Assembly (NCBI GenBank): GCA_015847255.1
Contig: JADLZK010004567.1
Span: forward strand, 1-64,000
Length of the DNA stretch: 64,000 nucleotides
Direction: 5' to 3'
From: Hyparrhenia diplandra
Lineage: Eukaryota; Streptophyta; Magnoliopsida; Poales; Poaceae
In this document: one piece after another, positions 55,251 through 64,000 of the stretch
How the letters are laid out: each line of letters starts with the position of its first letter
Numbering within the stretch: the first letter of the stretch is position 1
Made by a program: the position numbers and the translations under genes
The notes under the pieces: model-generated
Databases searched by the model: none
Told to the model about the DNA's origin: nothing
What the model saw: only the letters and a program-made list of their open reading frames with translations

Positions 55251-56144
55251 GCAGTCGACACCCATCCAGTCATCACTAGCGCGCCACCAGCAGCTGCTCC
55301 GCCGCAAGCAGCTCTAGCGAACACTCTACTTGTGGGAGGGCAATCGGCGGTCGGGTGACGATTTGGCATCGTCTATCATAGGATGTGCCACCATCCCCAT
55401 AACCTTTGGTAGGGCCACTGTTTCCCATAGTGCCTCTGATGCTAGTGGACGGTCCGACACCACCACCGCCATCCTGGCCGACGACATGCACTCAGACAAG
55501 TAGTCTGCAGCCTATTGATCGCTTAACCTCTCTGCCATGACGGCATTGCCATTCCCGATGAACTATTGCAATGCACTCATCAACCATAATTGGCATGCTG
55601 GGGTAGTGGAGGAGTACAAGGCCCCAATCGACAATGGCACCTAGCACTTGGGCAAATTTTGTGATGGGCAAATGGTTGTACAAGCACAAGTTCCACTCTA
55701 ATGACTCTCTGGCTCGACACAAGGTGTGATGGGTTGTGAGGGACATCTCACAATAGGCTAATGTCGATCCAACAATGATTTGAACCATCCTTAGCATTGC
55801 CTCCTCCAGTGATTGGCCTATCTACTAGCTAGATGTAAAGAACGCCTTTCTCCACAGCTAGTTGGAGGAGACCATGCACTATTAGGAGCCATCGGGCTTC
55901 GTCAACCTCGCTGCTCTGGACTACATCTATCTCTTGCAGAAGTACTTATATGGGCTCAAGTAGGCTCTCAGTCTTGGAACTAGCACTTTGCATCGTACAA
56001 CTACAACATCAACTTTGATGCTTCCAAGTTTGATGCATTTCTCTTTGTTTACAGAGTTTGAGATTGTTCCGTTGTTGATGGTCCTTAACTCATATAACTC
56101 GATCATCAATTCCAGCTAAACTGAAAAATTCACATGACCTCCAC
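55251..56144 (+). pseudogene. Element K reverse transcriptase, N-terminal part, broken
   Basis: Around 55545-55690 is MTALPFPMNYCNALINHNWH-like RT start text with W..AM..E. Around 55815-55990 is LDVKNAFLHSQLEETMHY, then a PSGF and a YLLQKYLYGLK block, all classic copia RT motifs. The expected YVDD region falls at 56060-56100, where only a weak match (EIVPLLMVL) is left. The RT is cut at 56144 by LTR C and resumes after 57693. Confidence 0.75.
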
Positions 56145-57692
56145 TGTAGTCAAAGTGCTTAAAGTTAATCAATTCCATAAGTTCTATGTCCCGACTCATT
56201 TTTGCAAGGAATATATATGATTTGTCACACAAATACCATGAATGGGGAGCACAACATCAGCCCTATTACCAAGATATAACATACACGAGGGCTTATCTGA
56301 ACAACTACATGATTCCAAACAAGTACAATAGGAGAAATGGGCATAGTCCAAGACTCACACCAATAACATATTTGACCGCATTGTGTCAAAGATCTCAGAG
56401 ATTAATGAAATGCACACTTGGATCACCCAATTTGGAGTCTAGATGCAAAATTTATGCTTCTCGAAAGATAATGCGACCCAACCTAGGAGGAACTAGGGGG
56501 GCTTTGTTTTAAGCAGAAAATGGGGCGCATAAGTCCGTCCCCGATGGGGATCGAACCCAGGAGCGGTTGCTTCCACACCTGGGAAGCTAACCATCTGGGC
56601 TATCGCCCAGTCCCCTGCTTCTCGAAAGATATCAGGCTGCAACCACCGTTAGGTCAGTTGACCCTAACACCAAGTCCAATGGACCTCAACTTTGGCATGG
56701 AGCTTTCTTACTCATCTAGGTGCCTTGGGAGGTGCACCATACACTATATGCTAATCCCCAGGTCACCCAACATGGACCAGATGGCACAACGATGCCCCCT
56801 TTGGACACACTACAAAAGCACATATTAGGACATCTAGGGGCATTTTTTTAAGTCAATTGAAGTTGGTTCAGATCCAAGGGCTATCAAGACATGTCACATG
56901 GATTCATGGGGCCACCTTTCCCCACTATCCAAGGCCATAAATAGGAACCCCCACACACTGTCACTTGTACACACACCGACACACTTCACTTCTTCCAATT
57001 CTACCAATAACAGTGTGTCATTGTATGGCTTGCCCATCCAATTGTAGTTGAGGTATTAGGAGAGAGTGAGTGAAATTCTAGAGGAGAGTCGGACCTGTCG
57101 GCTTCTCTCCTTCCTTGATGGATGTGGCATAGTTTTGAGTGTTCATCTGAGATCATTTATGGTTATTGGTGCTTGATTGGGTAAGTGTTATACTTCTTTT
57201 GTTCAAGGTTCACCACTTGTATTGAGTTCTCTTGTCTAACTAGGGATATTCAGATGATAGTAGTAATTGATAGCATATTCATGGTGTCTAGGCTAAAGGT
57301 TACCTAGGTTTGTAGCTTATCCCAAGGATGATTTATAGTAGGCAGCAGGTGGTGACAACCATGTCTATCCTCTGGAATCCACCGTATGTTGCTAAGTTCC
57401 TAAAATGTAGCATTGCCAAGCTAGGACGGTTTAGCACCCGCCTCACCCCTTTTAGTTGCTACTCGAACTAGAGTCCACAATTGTAGTTAACCCTTAGTAT
57501 ATCTTAGTATCCAAAGAAAAGATATCCTCTCTACCCATCTCATCCCTTACCCTTGTTGTCATATGATGAACTCAATCCTAAATTAGTACACTTTGCATTC
57601 CTTGTGAATTTGATACCTTGAAATACTTATGGGTGAAAGAAACAGCGGTATCCGTGCACTTGTAGATCATTATGTTTACGTTAACAAATACC
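56145..57692 (+). repeat. LTR C: solo Ty3/gypsy LTR in element K
   Basis: It begins TGTAGTCAAAGTGC and ends near GTTAACAAATACCA. Early words (GTTAATCAATTCCATAAG) and late words (AACAGCGGTATCCGTGCACTTG) are shared with LTRs A and B. A CTATAAATAGG-like box at about 56935 precedes a CT/AC-rich leader. No primer site follows, so it is a solo LTR. Exact target duplications were not found. It contains a SINE. Confidence 0.65.
56471..56615 (-). mobile_element. Young tRNA-derived SINE with perfect 16-bp target duplication
   Basis: Minus-strand head GGGGACTGGGCGATAGCCCA, box A TAGCCCAGATGGTTAG, box B GGGTTCGATCCC, then a 50-nt body. TGCTTCTCGAAAGATA flanks it on both sides (56455-56470 and 56616-56631) without a mismatch. 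145 bp. The head folds like part of a tRNA but lacks a normal acceptor stem and anticodon loop layout, so it is not called a tRNA gene. Confidence 0.9.
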
Positions 57693-58395
57693 AATAATTT
57701 CCTACCTACACATGTACATCATTGACATTATCCTCATGGCATCATCCCTAGTATTCCAAGAACACATCATCTTCGTGTGCCTCCACTTGACTTGTCCTGA
57801 TGGATCTCGTGACCCCGCATCACCTCCTCGACATCCGACACGCAATGGTGATACCGTTCTTGTCACAACATCGGTACATCATCAACTTCCACTAGTGTCC
57901 TGGCATGTCTGAGTGCCACCCGATAGCGACGCTGGTGGACTCACAGACAAAGTTGTTGGCTGCCATGATGATGGCCTCATCGTCGTTCCCTCAGAGTACA
58001 GCAGTCACGCATACGCCCTGTAGTACCTCACTTTGACGCAGCCTGATCTGGCCTACGCTTTCAAACAAGTATGCTTGCTTATGCTTGATCCATAGGAGAC
58101 ACATCATGCATTGATCAAGCAGATACTGCGGTATGTCAAGGGTTCCCTCTCTGATGGTCTTCTCATTGCCATTGGTGCCATCGACTATCACCGTCTACTC
58201 TGATGCTGCCTAGGAGGGTAGCTAAGACACGCGCTACGCCAACTCTAGCTTCTGCGTCTTCCTTGATGATAGTCTAGTGTCTTGGTCCTCCAAACGGTAG
58301 ACCATGGTCTCCCGCACTAGCGCCTGAAGTGGAGTATCGTGCTACACGCTCATGTCATAGCCGAGTGTTGCTAGCTACAATAGCTTCTTCAAGAG
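57693..58395 (+). pseudogene. Element K RNase H region, broken
   Basis: After LTR C: CPGMSECHPIATLVDSQTKL at about 57897, then TLTQPDLAYAFKQVCLLMLD at 58034 and ALIKQILRYVKGSLSDGLL at 58110, then a YSDA block, SFCVFLDDSLVSWSSKR at 58250 and a decayed SRTSA..E. These are the RT thumb and RNase H blocks of copia. It is cut by LTR L at 58396. Confidence 0.82.
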
Positions 58396-59544
58396 TGTCG
58401 GGTATGTAGAAAAGGGATACCCGACTTAATGGACAAGGCGAACGGGTAGCCAAGGCCCAGCCCACCAGCCGGAAACGCCGCAACCCAATATTTGCTTTCA
58501 AATACACGCATACATCACCCTGGGCCCACAAAAGGTTCCGCTTAGGGGCGCCTATGCCTCGCCCGACCCCGGGAGGTTCGGGCACGAGACGCCCCCCGTG
58601 ATTCGCCCGAGCCCCCCCCCCACCGGAGCCTCGAAAATACGTTACATCAAGGCCGACCTGCCATGAGCAAAGCACCCCTGGGCGGCTACTCCATTCGCCC
58701 GACCCCCGTGACATCATCACCCCGAGCCACCTCTGAATTTCGCTAAAGACCTAGGGGACGCCCCATGCCTTGTCCCTTCTCCACGGTGGAGGCACGCCAT
58801 CCAAACCGTGCATGGCGACGATGCCGTAACCACATGGCCCGATCCGGTCATGTCGGTGTCGCACGCTCCGTGCCCCCACAAGGCGGATGATCACACTATG
58901 CTGCCTAAACCCGCCCCTCACCATGTTCATATATCGTGTAGGAGTTCGTAAATGTCTTTTTGGCTTGGCAGACCAGGATGGGGGATCTCACTATTATTCC
59001 AAACCTAGCTCTAATTCTATTCATATGACTTTAACTTGTTCATTGCATGGCTATATTAGAGTTGCCTGCTCCACTTAGAAACATTCTTTTATTCTTTAGT
59101 TCTCTTTTATCCTTGAGGTATGCTCCGTGTATCCTTGAGGTATGCTCCGTGTGTGTGTCCACTATCTACAAATCATCTGCTTACCCCCGCATGATCACTT
59201 GGTCCATTATGCATGTATGTTCTTATGATTATCATCCATGCTAGACTCTTACACACCATGCCTTCCTTTGGGAAAATACAAATAACGATACCCTGATAAT
59301 ATTTCTGGGTGAAATGCTACAATGATAGATCCGTGGCGCTTATGCGGATAATATCGTAATACACCAATTCTAGTGATGATGCTAAGGAATGGCAAAGAAG
59401 GTGATCCTAGCAACATCATTTGGGATAAATTCAAACCCTATTCCTAATGGTGAGGTTAAGGAATACCTACCAGCATTTCTAGCGTGTATCGCTAGAGATA
59501 GATTTTATCTCTATCTTTAGTGATGACATTATGAAATGCCAACA
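58396..59544 (+). mobile_element. LTR L: solo-LTR-like insertion in element K
   Basis: Starts TGTCGGGTATG and ends AAATGCCAACA, with a GC-rich first half and an LTR-like tail (GGGTGAAATGCTACAATG, TGGCGCTTATGCGGAT). Copia coding stops at its left edge and resumes at its right edge. A 22-bp unit (TATCCTTGAGGTATGCTCCG) is tandemly doubled at about 59111-59153. Target duplications are not exact. Confidence 0.55.
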
Positions 59545-59883
59545 CCCACCTTATTTATCATTGTCGCACAAAGCATATCATGATTGACTTCCACTTCATC
59601 CCTAAGAAGGTTGCACTAAGACAAGTTTGTGTGTTGCAAATCCCATCAATGTACCAGTTTGTGAACATCATGACCAAGGGTCATCCTGTATAGCTATTTA
59701 CTAACTTCTAGACCAGTGTGTGTGCTCATGATCCTACCTCTACAACTACATGCACGGATATTAGGATTATTGTATATCCTATGATTGTACCACACTAACT
59801 TGTACCACAAGTGGTACTATTTCTATGCATGGCTATATATAAAGGGCACCACCACAATGAGTGTTTGGCGTTCCCTTTCTACA
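59545..59883 (+). pseudogene. Element K RNase H tail and 3' LTR
   Basis: CRTKHIMIDFHFIPKKVALR and QFVNIMTKGHPV (59568-59690) are the last copia RNase H block (RTKHIEID, ADIMTKGLP). Then the LTR from about 59750 to 59883 with a CTATATATAAAGG box. Its partner is about 49395-49552. Confidence 0.8.
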
Positions 59884-60097
59884 TCTTGTTTTTTCAAAAC
59901 ATTTGATGATGGGGAACGAATCCCAAAAAAACTGTGCAAGCAATCCAAAATTTATATAAGAATAAATAGATGGGAAACAAACAATTCAAAATGTATGCTA
60001 TCATATTCCATCATTATGCAAAGTTTCAGCATATATTGTATTTTGTGCATGGAGTTGTTTTTTTCTCGTTTTCTCATGGACAAAAGCCATTTAAACC

Positions 60098-60300
60098 ATG
60101 TTTGGATCCTATGATCTAAAGTTTAGCTACAAAACTTTTAGACAACTTTAGCTCTTAAAGCTCCAAACGAGAAGATCTAAAGTGTTGTCTAAAAGTTTAG
60201 CCAACCCCACAAAAACTTTAGACCATACAAAGTGAGATAAAGTGGTCTAAAGTTTTATTCTTTAGCCAACTGAACTTTAGAATAGAGAATCCAAATAGTA
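60098..60300. mobile_element. MITE with CATGTTTGGATCC ends
   Basis: Left CATGTTTGGATCCTATGATC and right (reversed) TACTATTTGGATTCTCTATT are inverted, with CTAAAGTTTAG repeats inside. It is a common grass MITE style. Superfamily not fixed. Confidence 0.6.
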
Positions 60301-60484
60301 CAGTGATGTAGGCACAGTCAATTAGTCTTGTGTCCTATGAATAAAACCTCATTTTTGCAGTGTGTTGTAGAGCAAAATTTCCATTTGATTTGTACAATTG
60401 TGCATTACAATAATAAGTCCTTAATTAACAATACTGTTGTAAGATTTCTATATAGCTTATGCCGATGTATAGTTTGTACATTTA

Positions 60485-60700
60485 CTCCCTCTAGTACATG
60501 CTTGACATTGTGAACAAAATCAAGTCAAACTTGTGAAACTTTGACCATGCTAATATGTTACTACATCCAAAATGATCAAACTATATTTCATACAGGAAAA
60601 AGTCAGTTTTTACAGATTTTGACCAACAGTTAGTGAAATTGTATATTATATATAAGTTTAGGACATATGGATTAATAGATTTGTATTCAAATAGCATCTG
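60485..60700. mobile_element. Stowaway-like MITE, one clear end
   Basis: Starts CTCCCTCTAGTACATGCTTG after TA and continues AAATCAAGTCAAACTTGTGA, a well-known Stowaway body. The right end is decayed. Confidence 0.5.
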
Positions 60701-61004
60701 AAATCATATTGGATTCTTTTTTAGCAAAATACTGTAAGAGAAATCAAGGATCAAAATCTAATTTGTTTAACTTTCATTGATCAAAATACTCTTAACATTT
60801 CAGGGTGGAGAGTGGCATCTACTCTAAAGAAACATGGAAATCGTACATGTTGATTGCTTAGAATGTACAACCATGATTTCATAAAGATATGGAAGACCAT
60901 ACTAAATCAAAAGCATTGAGTATTTTGAATAGCACAGAGTACTTTAGAAAAATGCATCCATTATACACGAGTAACTGGATCACATGTTCATTGAACAATC
61001 GTAC

Positions 61005-61260
61005 CAGAAAGATACTTTTGAAGGCTTCCATTATGCAAATACTCGAAGCAAAGCAACCGTTCTTGTTTCACTGCAAAAACATTTTTCTGTTGATGCAGCA
61101 TGAACTCTTCCTGCGTTTCAGCACAGTACCCAACAAACCAGACTATATTGTGGTGCCTAATCCTCATCAGACAATCAACCTCACGAAGAAATGATTCGCC
61201 ATCCATATCATGATATGGGTGTAACTTCTTGATAGCAACGATGCCATCCTCAAGCACTCC
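61005..61260 (-). CDS. Protein kinase N-lobe exon
   Basis: A 256-nt exon. Acceptor TTCACAG ends at 61261 and donor GTACGA begins at 61004. It encodes GVLEDGIVAIKKLHPYHDMD with the ATP-binding Lys (VAIK), then SFLREVDCLMRIRHHNIVWF with the helix-C Glu, VGYCAETQEEF, and RLLCFEYLHNGSLQKYLS, the hinge. Its last base and the first two of the next exon make one codon (S-E-E-P). The pattern fits the grass RLK/RLCK group with FLREVxCLM and LLCFEYL. The glycine-rich loop should lie in an upstream exon, which I did not find in 61261-64000, so the gene is 5'-incomplete here. Confidence 0.87.
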
Positions 61261-61670
61261 CTGTGAATTTTCAACTACACACCTTAATTCATATATATTT
61301 ACATGACTATCTATATATTTAATAGTAAAAGTTACATAAGCTAGAAGGAAAGAAATACTATAAACCCTGCGATGCATTATGGGAGGTATGTTGGCTCCTC
61401 TATCAATATCGAGCCCATCAATGGCCTCGCTCAATTTTTACTATGTTTTACTTGCCCCCTAACCCTTTAAATTATGTATTTCCTTAAGCTCTAGTGAGCT
61501 CTAAAGCCATAATTATGCCAATGCTAATGGGAGATCTCATTTTGTTGAAGTATGCCACTGGGTCTAGACTTCTAGAGTGATCTGCATCAATGAATAAAAC
61601 AACCTCCTCCAATCCATAGATTCATTTTTGTTGTTTTATAGTCTCGGCTGTGCACAACGAAGGAGCAAAG
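61261..61670. other. Sequence upstream of the kinase N-lobe exon
   Basis: No glycine-loop exon is recognised. A minus-strand frame continues to 61434 but reads as intron. Confidence 0.4.
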
Positions 61671-62098
61671 ACCAAGATTGCATTTTTGAGTGTCGCGTGA
61701 ACTGAACATGCTACATTGGCCTAGTAGGAGATGACATGATGCGAATTCTAAAGCCATGTGGCTATGAATACTAAGGCCCACCATCCCACCACAAGCAACC
61801 CAGATGGATAGTGTTTCTAGCACGTAAATTGCTGATTCACTTTGTGAATTCAATTCGACACGAAGCTATGATAGCAAAACACACTGACCAAGATTGCGTT
61901 TTTGAGTGTCGCGTGAACTGAACATGCTACATTAGCCTAGCAGGAGATGACATGATGCGAATTCTAAAGCCGTGTGGCTATGAAACTAAGGCCCACCATC
62001 CTACCACAAGCAGCCCAGACAGACAGTGTTTCTAGCACAGACATTGCTGATTCACTATCAAATCATTTCGACATAGAAACTATGATAGCAAAACACAC
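61671..62098. repeat. Diverged 216-bp tandem duplication
   Basis: Copies start ACCAAGATTG at 61671 and 61887 and share GAGTGTCGCGTGAACTGAAC, ATGACATGATGCGAATTCTA and TATGATAGCAAAACACACT. They have several substitutions and small indels. Confidence 0.92.
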
Positions 62099-62399
62099 TC
62101 AAGTCTAACTTAGAGCTTGGTTTGGTTAATTCCTTCCCCATTACTTGAGCAACATGCCTTTTTACTACAATATCTATCAACAGGGATAAGTGTGAAGAAC
62201 CAAATATCTTGATAGATTAATTCTGATTTTGTTGATTCTTGATTGTGTGAAAACATGACAAAAAAGAACTAACAATATTTGGTAGTATAAAAGGAATTAG
62301 TCTCATTTATGTAGACATTTTGGAGAGTGCACCTCAAAGAAAGACCAGTGTATGTGTTCAAGACCCTAGAACATTAGCAAACAACAATACCCCATAATA

Positions 62400-62990
62400 G
62401 ACATTCACTGTCGGCACCATCAGAGCCAATTTTTGGTGAGCCGGCAGTGATAACCCTTTACTGCCGGTTCTTAGCTTGAAAATGAGAAAATGATTGGGGG
62501 TCAGCAAAAACCAGCAGTGAGTGGACGGTCACATATCACTGCCGACCGTGATGTGGTGCTATCATTGTTGGTTTTTGGCTTAAGCCGACAGTGATAAACC
62601 GACGGTACAAAAAAGGTCTCATCCTCTCCTCCCTCCTCTCTCTCCCATCCCGAGCACACCCATCAGGAGGCGCGTGTTTTCCCCAAACTAGCAGTGATGG
62701 AGAAAAGAACATTGCTAGCTTGAGCCCCAAACTGGTAGTGATGGAGAAAAGAACACTGCCGGCTTGGGCTAAGAACCGGCAGTGTTGTTTGATAGAACAC
62801 TATCGGCTTGAGCCACTAAACGGCAGTGTTGGCTGAAGTGGGCACTGCCGGGTTGTGCTAGGAACAAGCAGTGACAGCATATCACTGCTGGTTTTGAGTT
62901 ACCGGCAGTGATGTGAGCCCCCCATTACTGCCAGTTTGGTTGTGCTGTTTCAAAATCCGTCGGCGAAGGTGGAGTTTGAACCGATAGTGA
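62400..62990. mobile_element. CACTA-like subterminal repeats (CGGCAGTGAT family)
   Basis: About a dozen copies of CCGGCAGTGAT or its reverse complement ATCACTGCCGG with decayed variants. This is the subterminal style of CACTA elements, but no CACTA tip was found, so it is a fragment. Confidence 0.6.
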
Positions 62991-63522
62991 TGTGTGAAGA
63001 AACGAAATTGAATTAAGAAGCATAGACCACTGGGGCTTTGAACAATGGTAGCAGACTAATAGATCATGCCGGTCAGATCAATTTGTCAGCCCCACGAAGA
63101 CCTAGTGAAATTGCTTCATCGAATGATCCAATAATGAACTTTAATCAGTTAGAATATTACCACCGTAGCATTGTTCCAGTGCTTGACAAAAAGGCACGCC
63201 AAGACCATCAGAAGGTTTGGTGACAGCAGAATGACATGCACCATAGTGATTCAACGGTGATGCACCAGGAGGTTTAGTTCCAGTTGGGATTTGCCATTAG
63301 CCATCTAATGATGTGTATGGGGCACAAAAACTATTTGAGTGGCATCCAGACACCAGAAAACTGGTGATTGCATAAAGTGTGAAATTGTGTACATTGTCTC
63401 TTTTGTGGGTTTGGGACTATTTATACCCCTCTATTCTACCCATTTCGAGTTTTTGGAGATAGCTATAGTTCATACACATATTTGAAATCACTATCCTCCA
63501 AAGTGCACTAGATAAGATTAAG
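62991..63522. other. Unassigned, no gene
   Basis: A short plus-strand frame (63038-63223) has no known domain. No repeat ends are recognised. Confidence 0.35.
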
Positions 63523-63640
63523 GCCCTTTGGATTGCGGGATTTTTCAGTTCCCTCGCATTTTTCTGTGAAAATAAACGAATTCCTATAAAATTCCTACAT
63601 AATTCTTGTGAAATCCCTGTGTTCCAAAGGGAGCGTAAGA
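63523..63640. mobile_element. MITE related to 14694-14840
   Basis: Left GGCCCTTTGGATTGCGGGAT and right GAAATCCCTGTGTTCCAAAG are inverted, with ATTCCTATAAAATTCCTAC inside. 118 bp. Confidence 0.65.
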
Positions 63641-64000
63641 CATTAGTGCTTGACCTAGTTAGTGTATTACTTTAGGTATTAGCCTAAAGTTAGTTTGCAT
63701 ATCTCTTTGCTTGTGATGCTTGTGTGCACCAAGAGTATTAATACATGGCTTATAAGTCTTGTGAGACCCTTCAAATGCATTTGTGTAGTTGCTACCGTTT
63801 TTCTGTGAGGAAGGATAGGCACCTTAGGTTTTTTGCCTAAGACTCTACAAGCAAAGATTATAGGCGAGGCAAAGCAAAGGCCCACTGCTCAATAGTAGGG
63901 TCCATAGGCTATCCGTGGATTTAGCCAACTGAGAGATTGATCTTTCAACAGCTTCGTTATTAGAGGGACTCCTACAAGGTTTAGGGGGAAGTGTGAACTT
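63641..64000. other. Unassigned, no gene
   Basis: No coding or repeat signal is recognised up to the right edge. Confidence 0.35.

Larger units (their letters stand above)
49395..59883 (+). mobile_element. Element K: Ty1/copia retrotransposon with three later insertions
   Basis: A short 5' LTR (about 49395-49552, ending CTTTCTACG) is followed by TAGTATCAGAGT (49553-49564), a near copy of the initiator-Met primer site TGGTATCAGAGC. A CACTA element lies right after it. Gag, integrase, RT and RNase H follow in order from 53273 to 59710. The 3' LTR (about 59750-59883) matches the 5' one in ATTAAGATTATTGTAT, ACTGGTACCA and CTTTCTAC. Insertions: CACTA 49571-53272, LTR C 56145-57692, LTR L 58396-59544. 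It sits antisense in the large kinase intron. Confidence 0.78.

Noticed and set aside
56520..56615. Real tRNA gene on the minus strand
   Set aside because: A and B boxes are present, but no proper acceptor stem pairing was seen and the 16-bp target duplication shows a SINE.
58355..58720. 121-residue minus-strand frame
   Set aside because: Lies across the copia/LTR L border in GC-rich LTR sequence, with no domain.
61261..61434. N-terminal extension of the kinase exon with a Met start
   Set aside because: The text (MSEAIDGLDIDRG) does not match a kinase glycine-loop region, and a good acceptor at 61261 marks the exon start.

Overview
This window is nuclear DNA from a grass (Poaceae). The evidence is a jacalin-lectin/protein-kinase gene family typical of grasses, grass-style LTR retrotransposons, CACTA, Helitron, Stowaway and other MITE insertions, and a plastid rbcL fragment. 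The species cannot be named from sequence alone. By eye well over 80 % of the window is transposon-derived. Every host exon I can support lies on the minus strand.

Host gene(s), read right to left. A protein-kinase domain is encoded by exons at 61260-61005, 48778-48555, 48452-48326 and 48183-47953. It is followed by jacalin-like lectin exons at 13200-12997 (first half of a domain), 7704-7462 (second half), 1008-813 and 730-533 (two further first halves). All exon junctions that can be tested are phase-compatible with GT-AG sites. The kinase and jacalin parts are 34.8 kb apart today, but 31.1 kb of that gap is one nested retrotransposon block with a perfect 5-bp target duplication (GTCTC). The simplest reading is one kinase-jacalin gene, or two adjacent genes, whose introns were inflated several-fold. 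The kinase carries a one-base homopolymer insertion at the DFG motif, and the second lectin repeat carries a one-base insertion.

Transposon layout. (1) 1.7-6.8 kb: degenerate Ty1/copia and a gypsy LTR-like block. (2) 8.0-12.9 kb: a small CACTA, a Stowaway, a tRNA-derived SINE, and a Mutator-like element holding a Helitron that in turn holds a CACTA element. (3) 13.4-14.8 kb: hAT-like element and a MITE. (4) 15224-46361: minus-strand gypsy element D, containing CACTA 16543-17736, copia fragment E, gypsy element A (LTRs 18837-19979 and 41190-42148), gypsy element B (5' LTR 21068-34797, gag and two protease-like regions), the solo-LTR-like element F (22483-34754, TSD GATGA), and full gypsy element G (25781-33870) inside F. 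(5) 46861-47382: small Helitron. (6) About 49395-59883: copia element K, containing a 3.7-kb CACTA element with TNP2-like and ULP1-like genes, an LTR-C insertion with a young SINE in it, and LTR L. (7) 60.1-63.6 kb: MITEs, a 216-bp tandem duplication and CACTA subterminal repeats.

None of the retroelements keeps an intact gag-pol. Function, if any, lies in the fragmented kinase-jacalin locus, whose sense strand is opposite to most of the inserted LTR elements.
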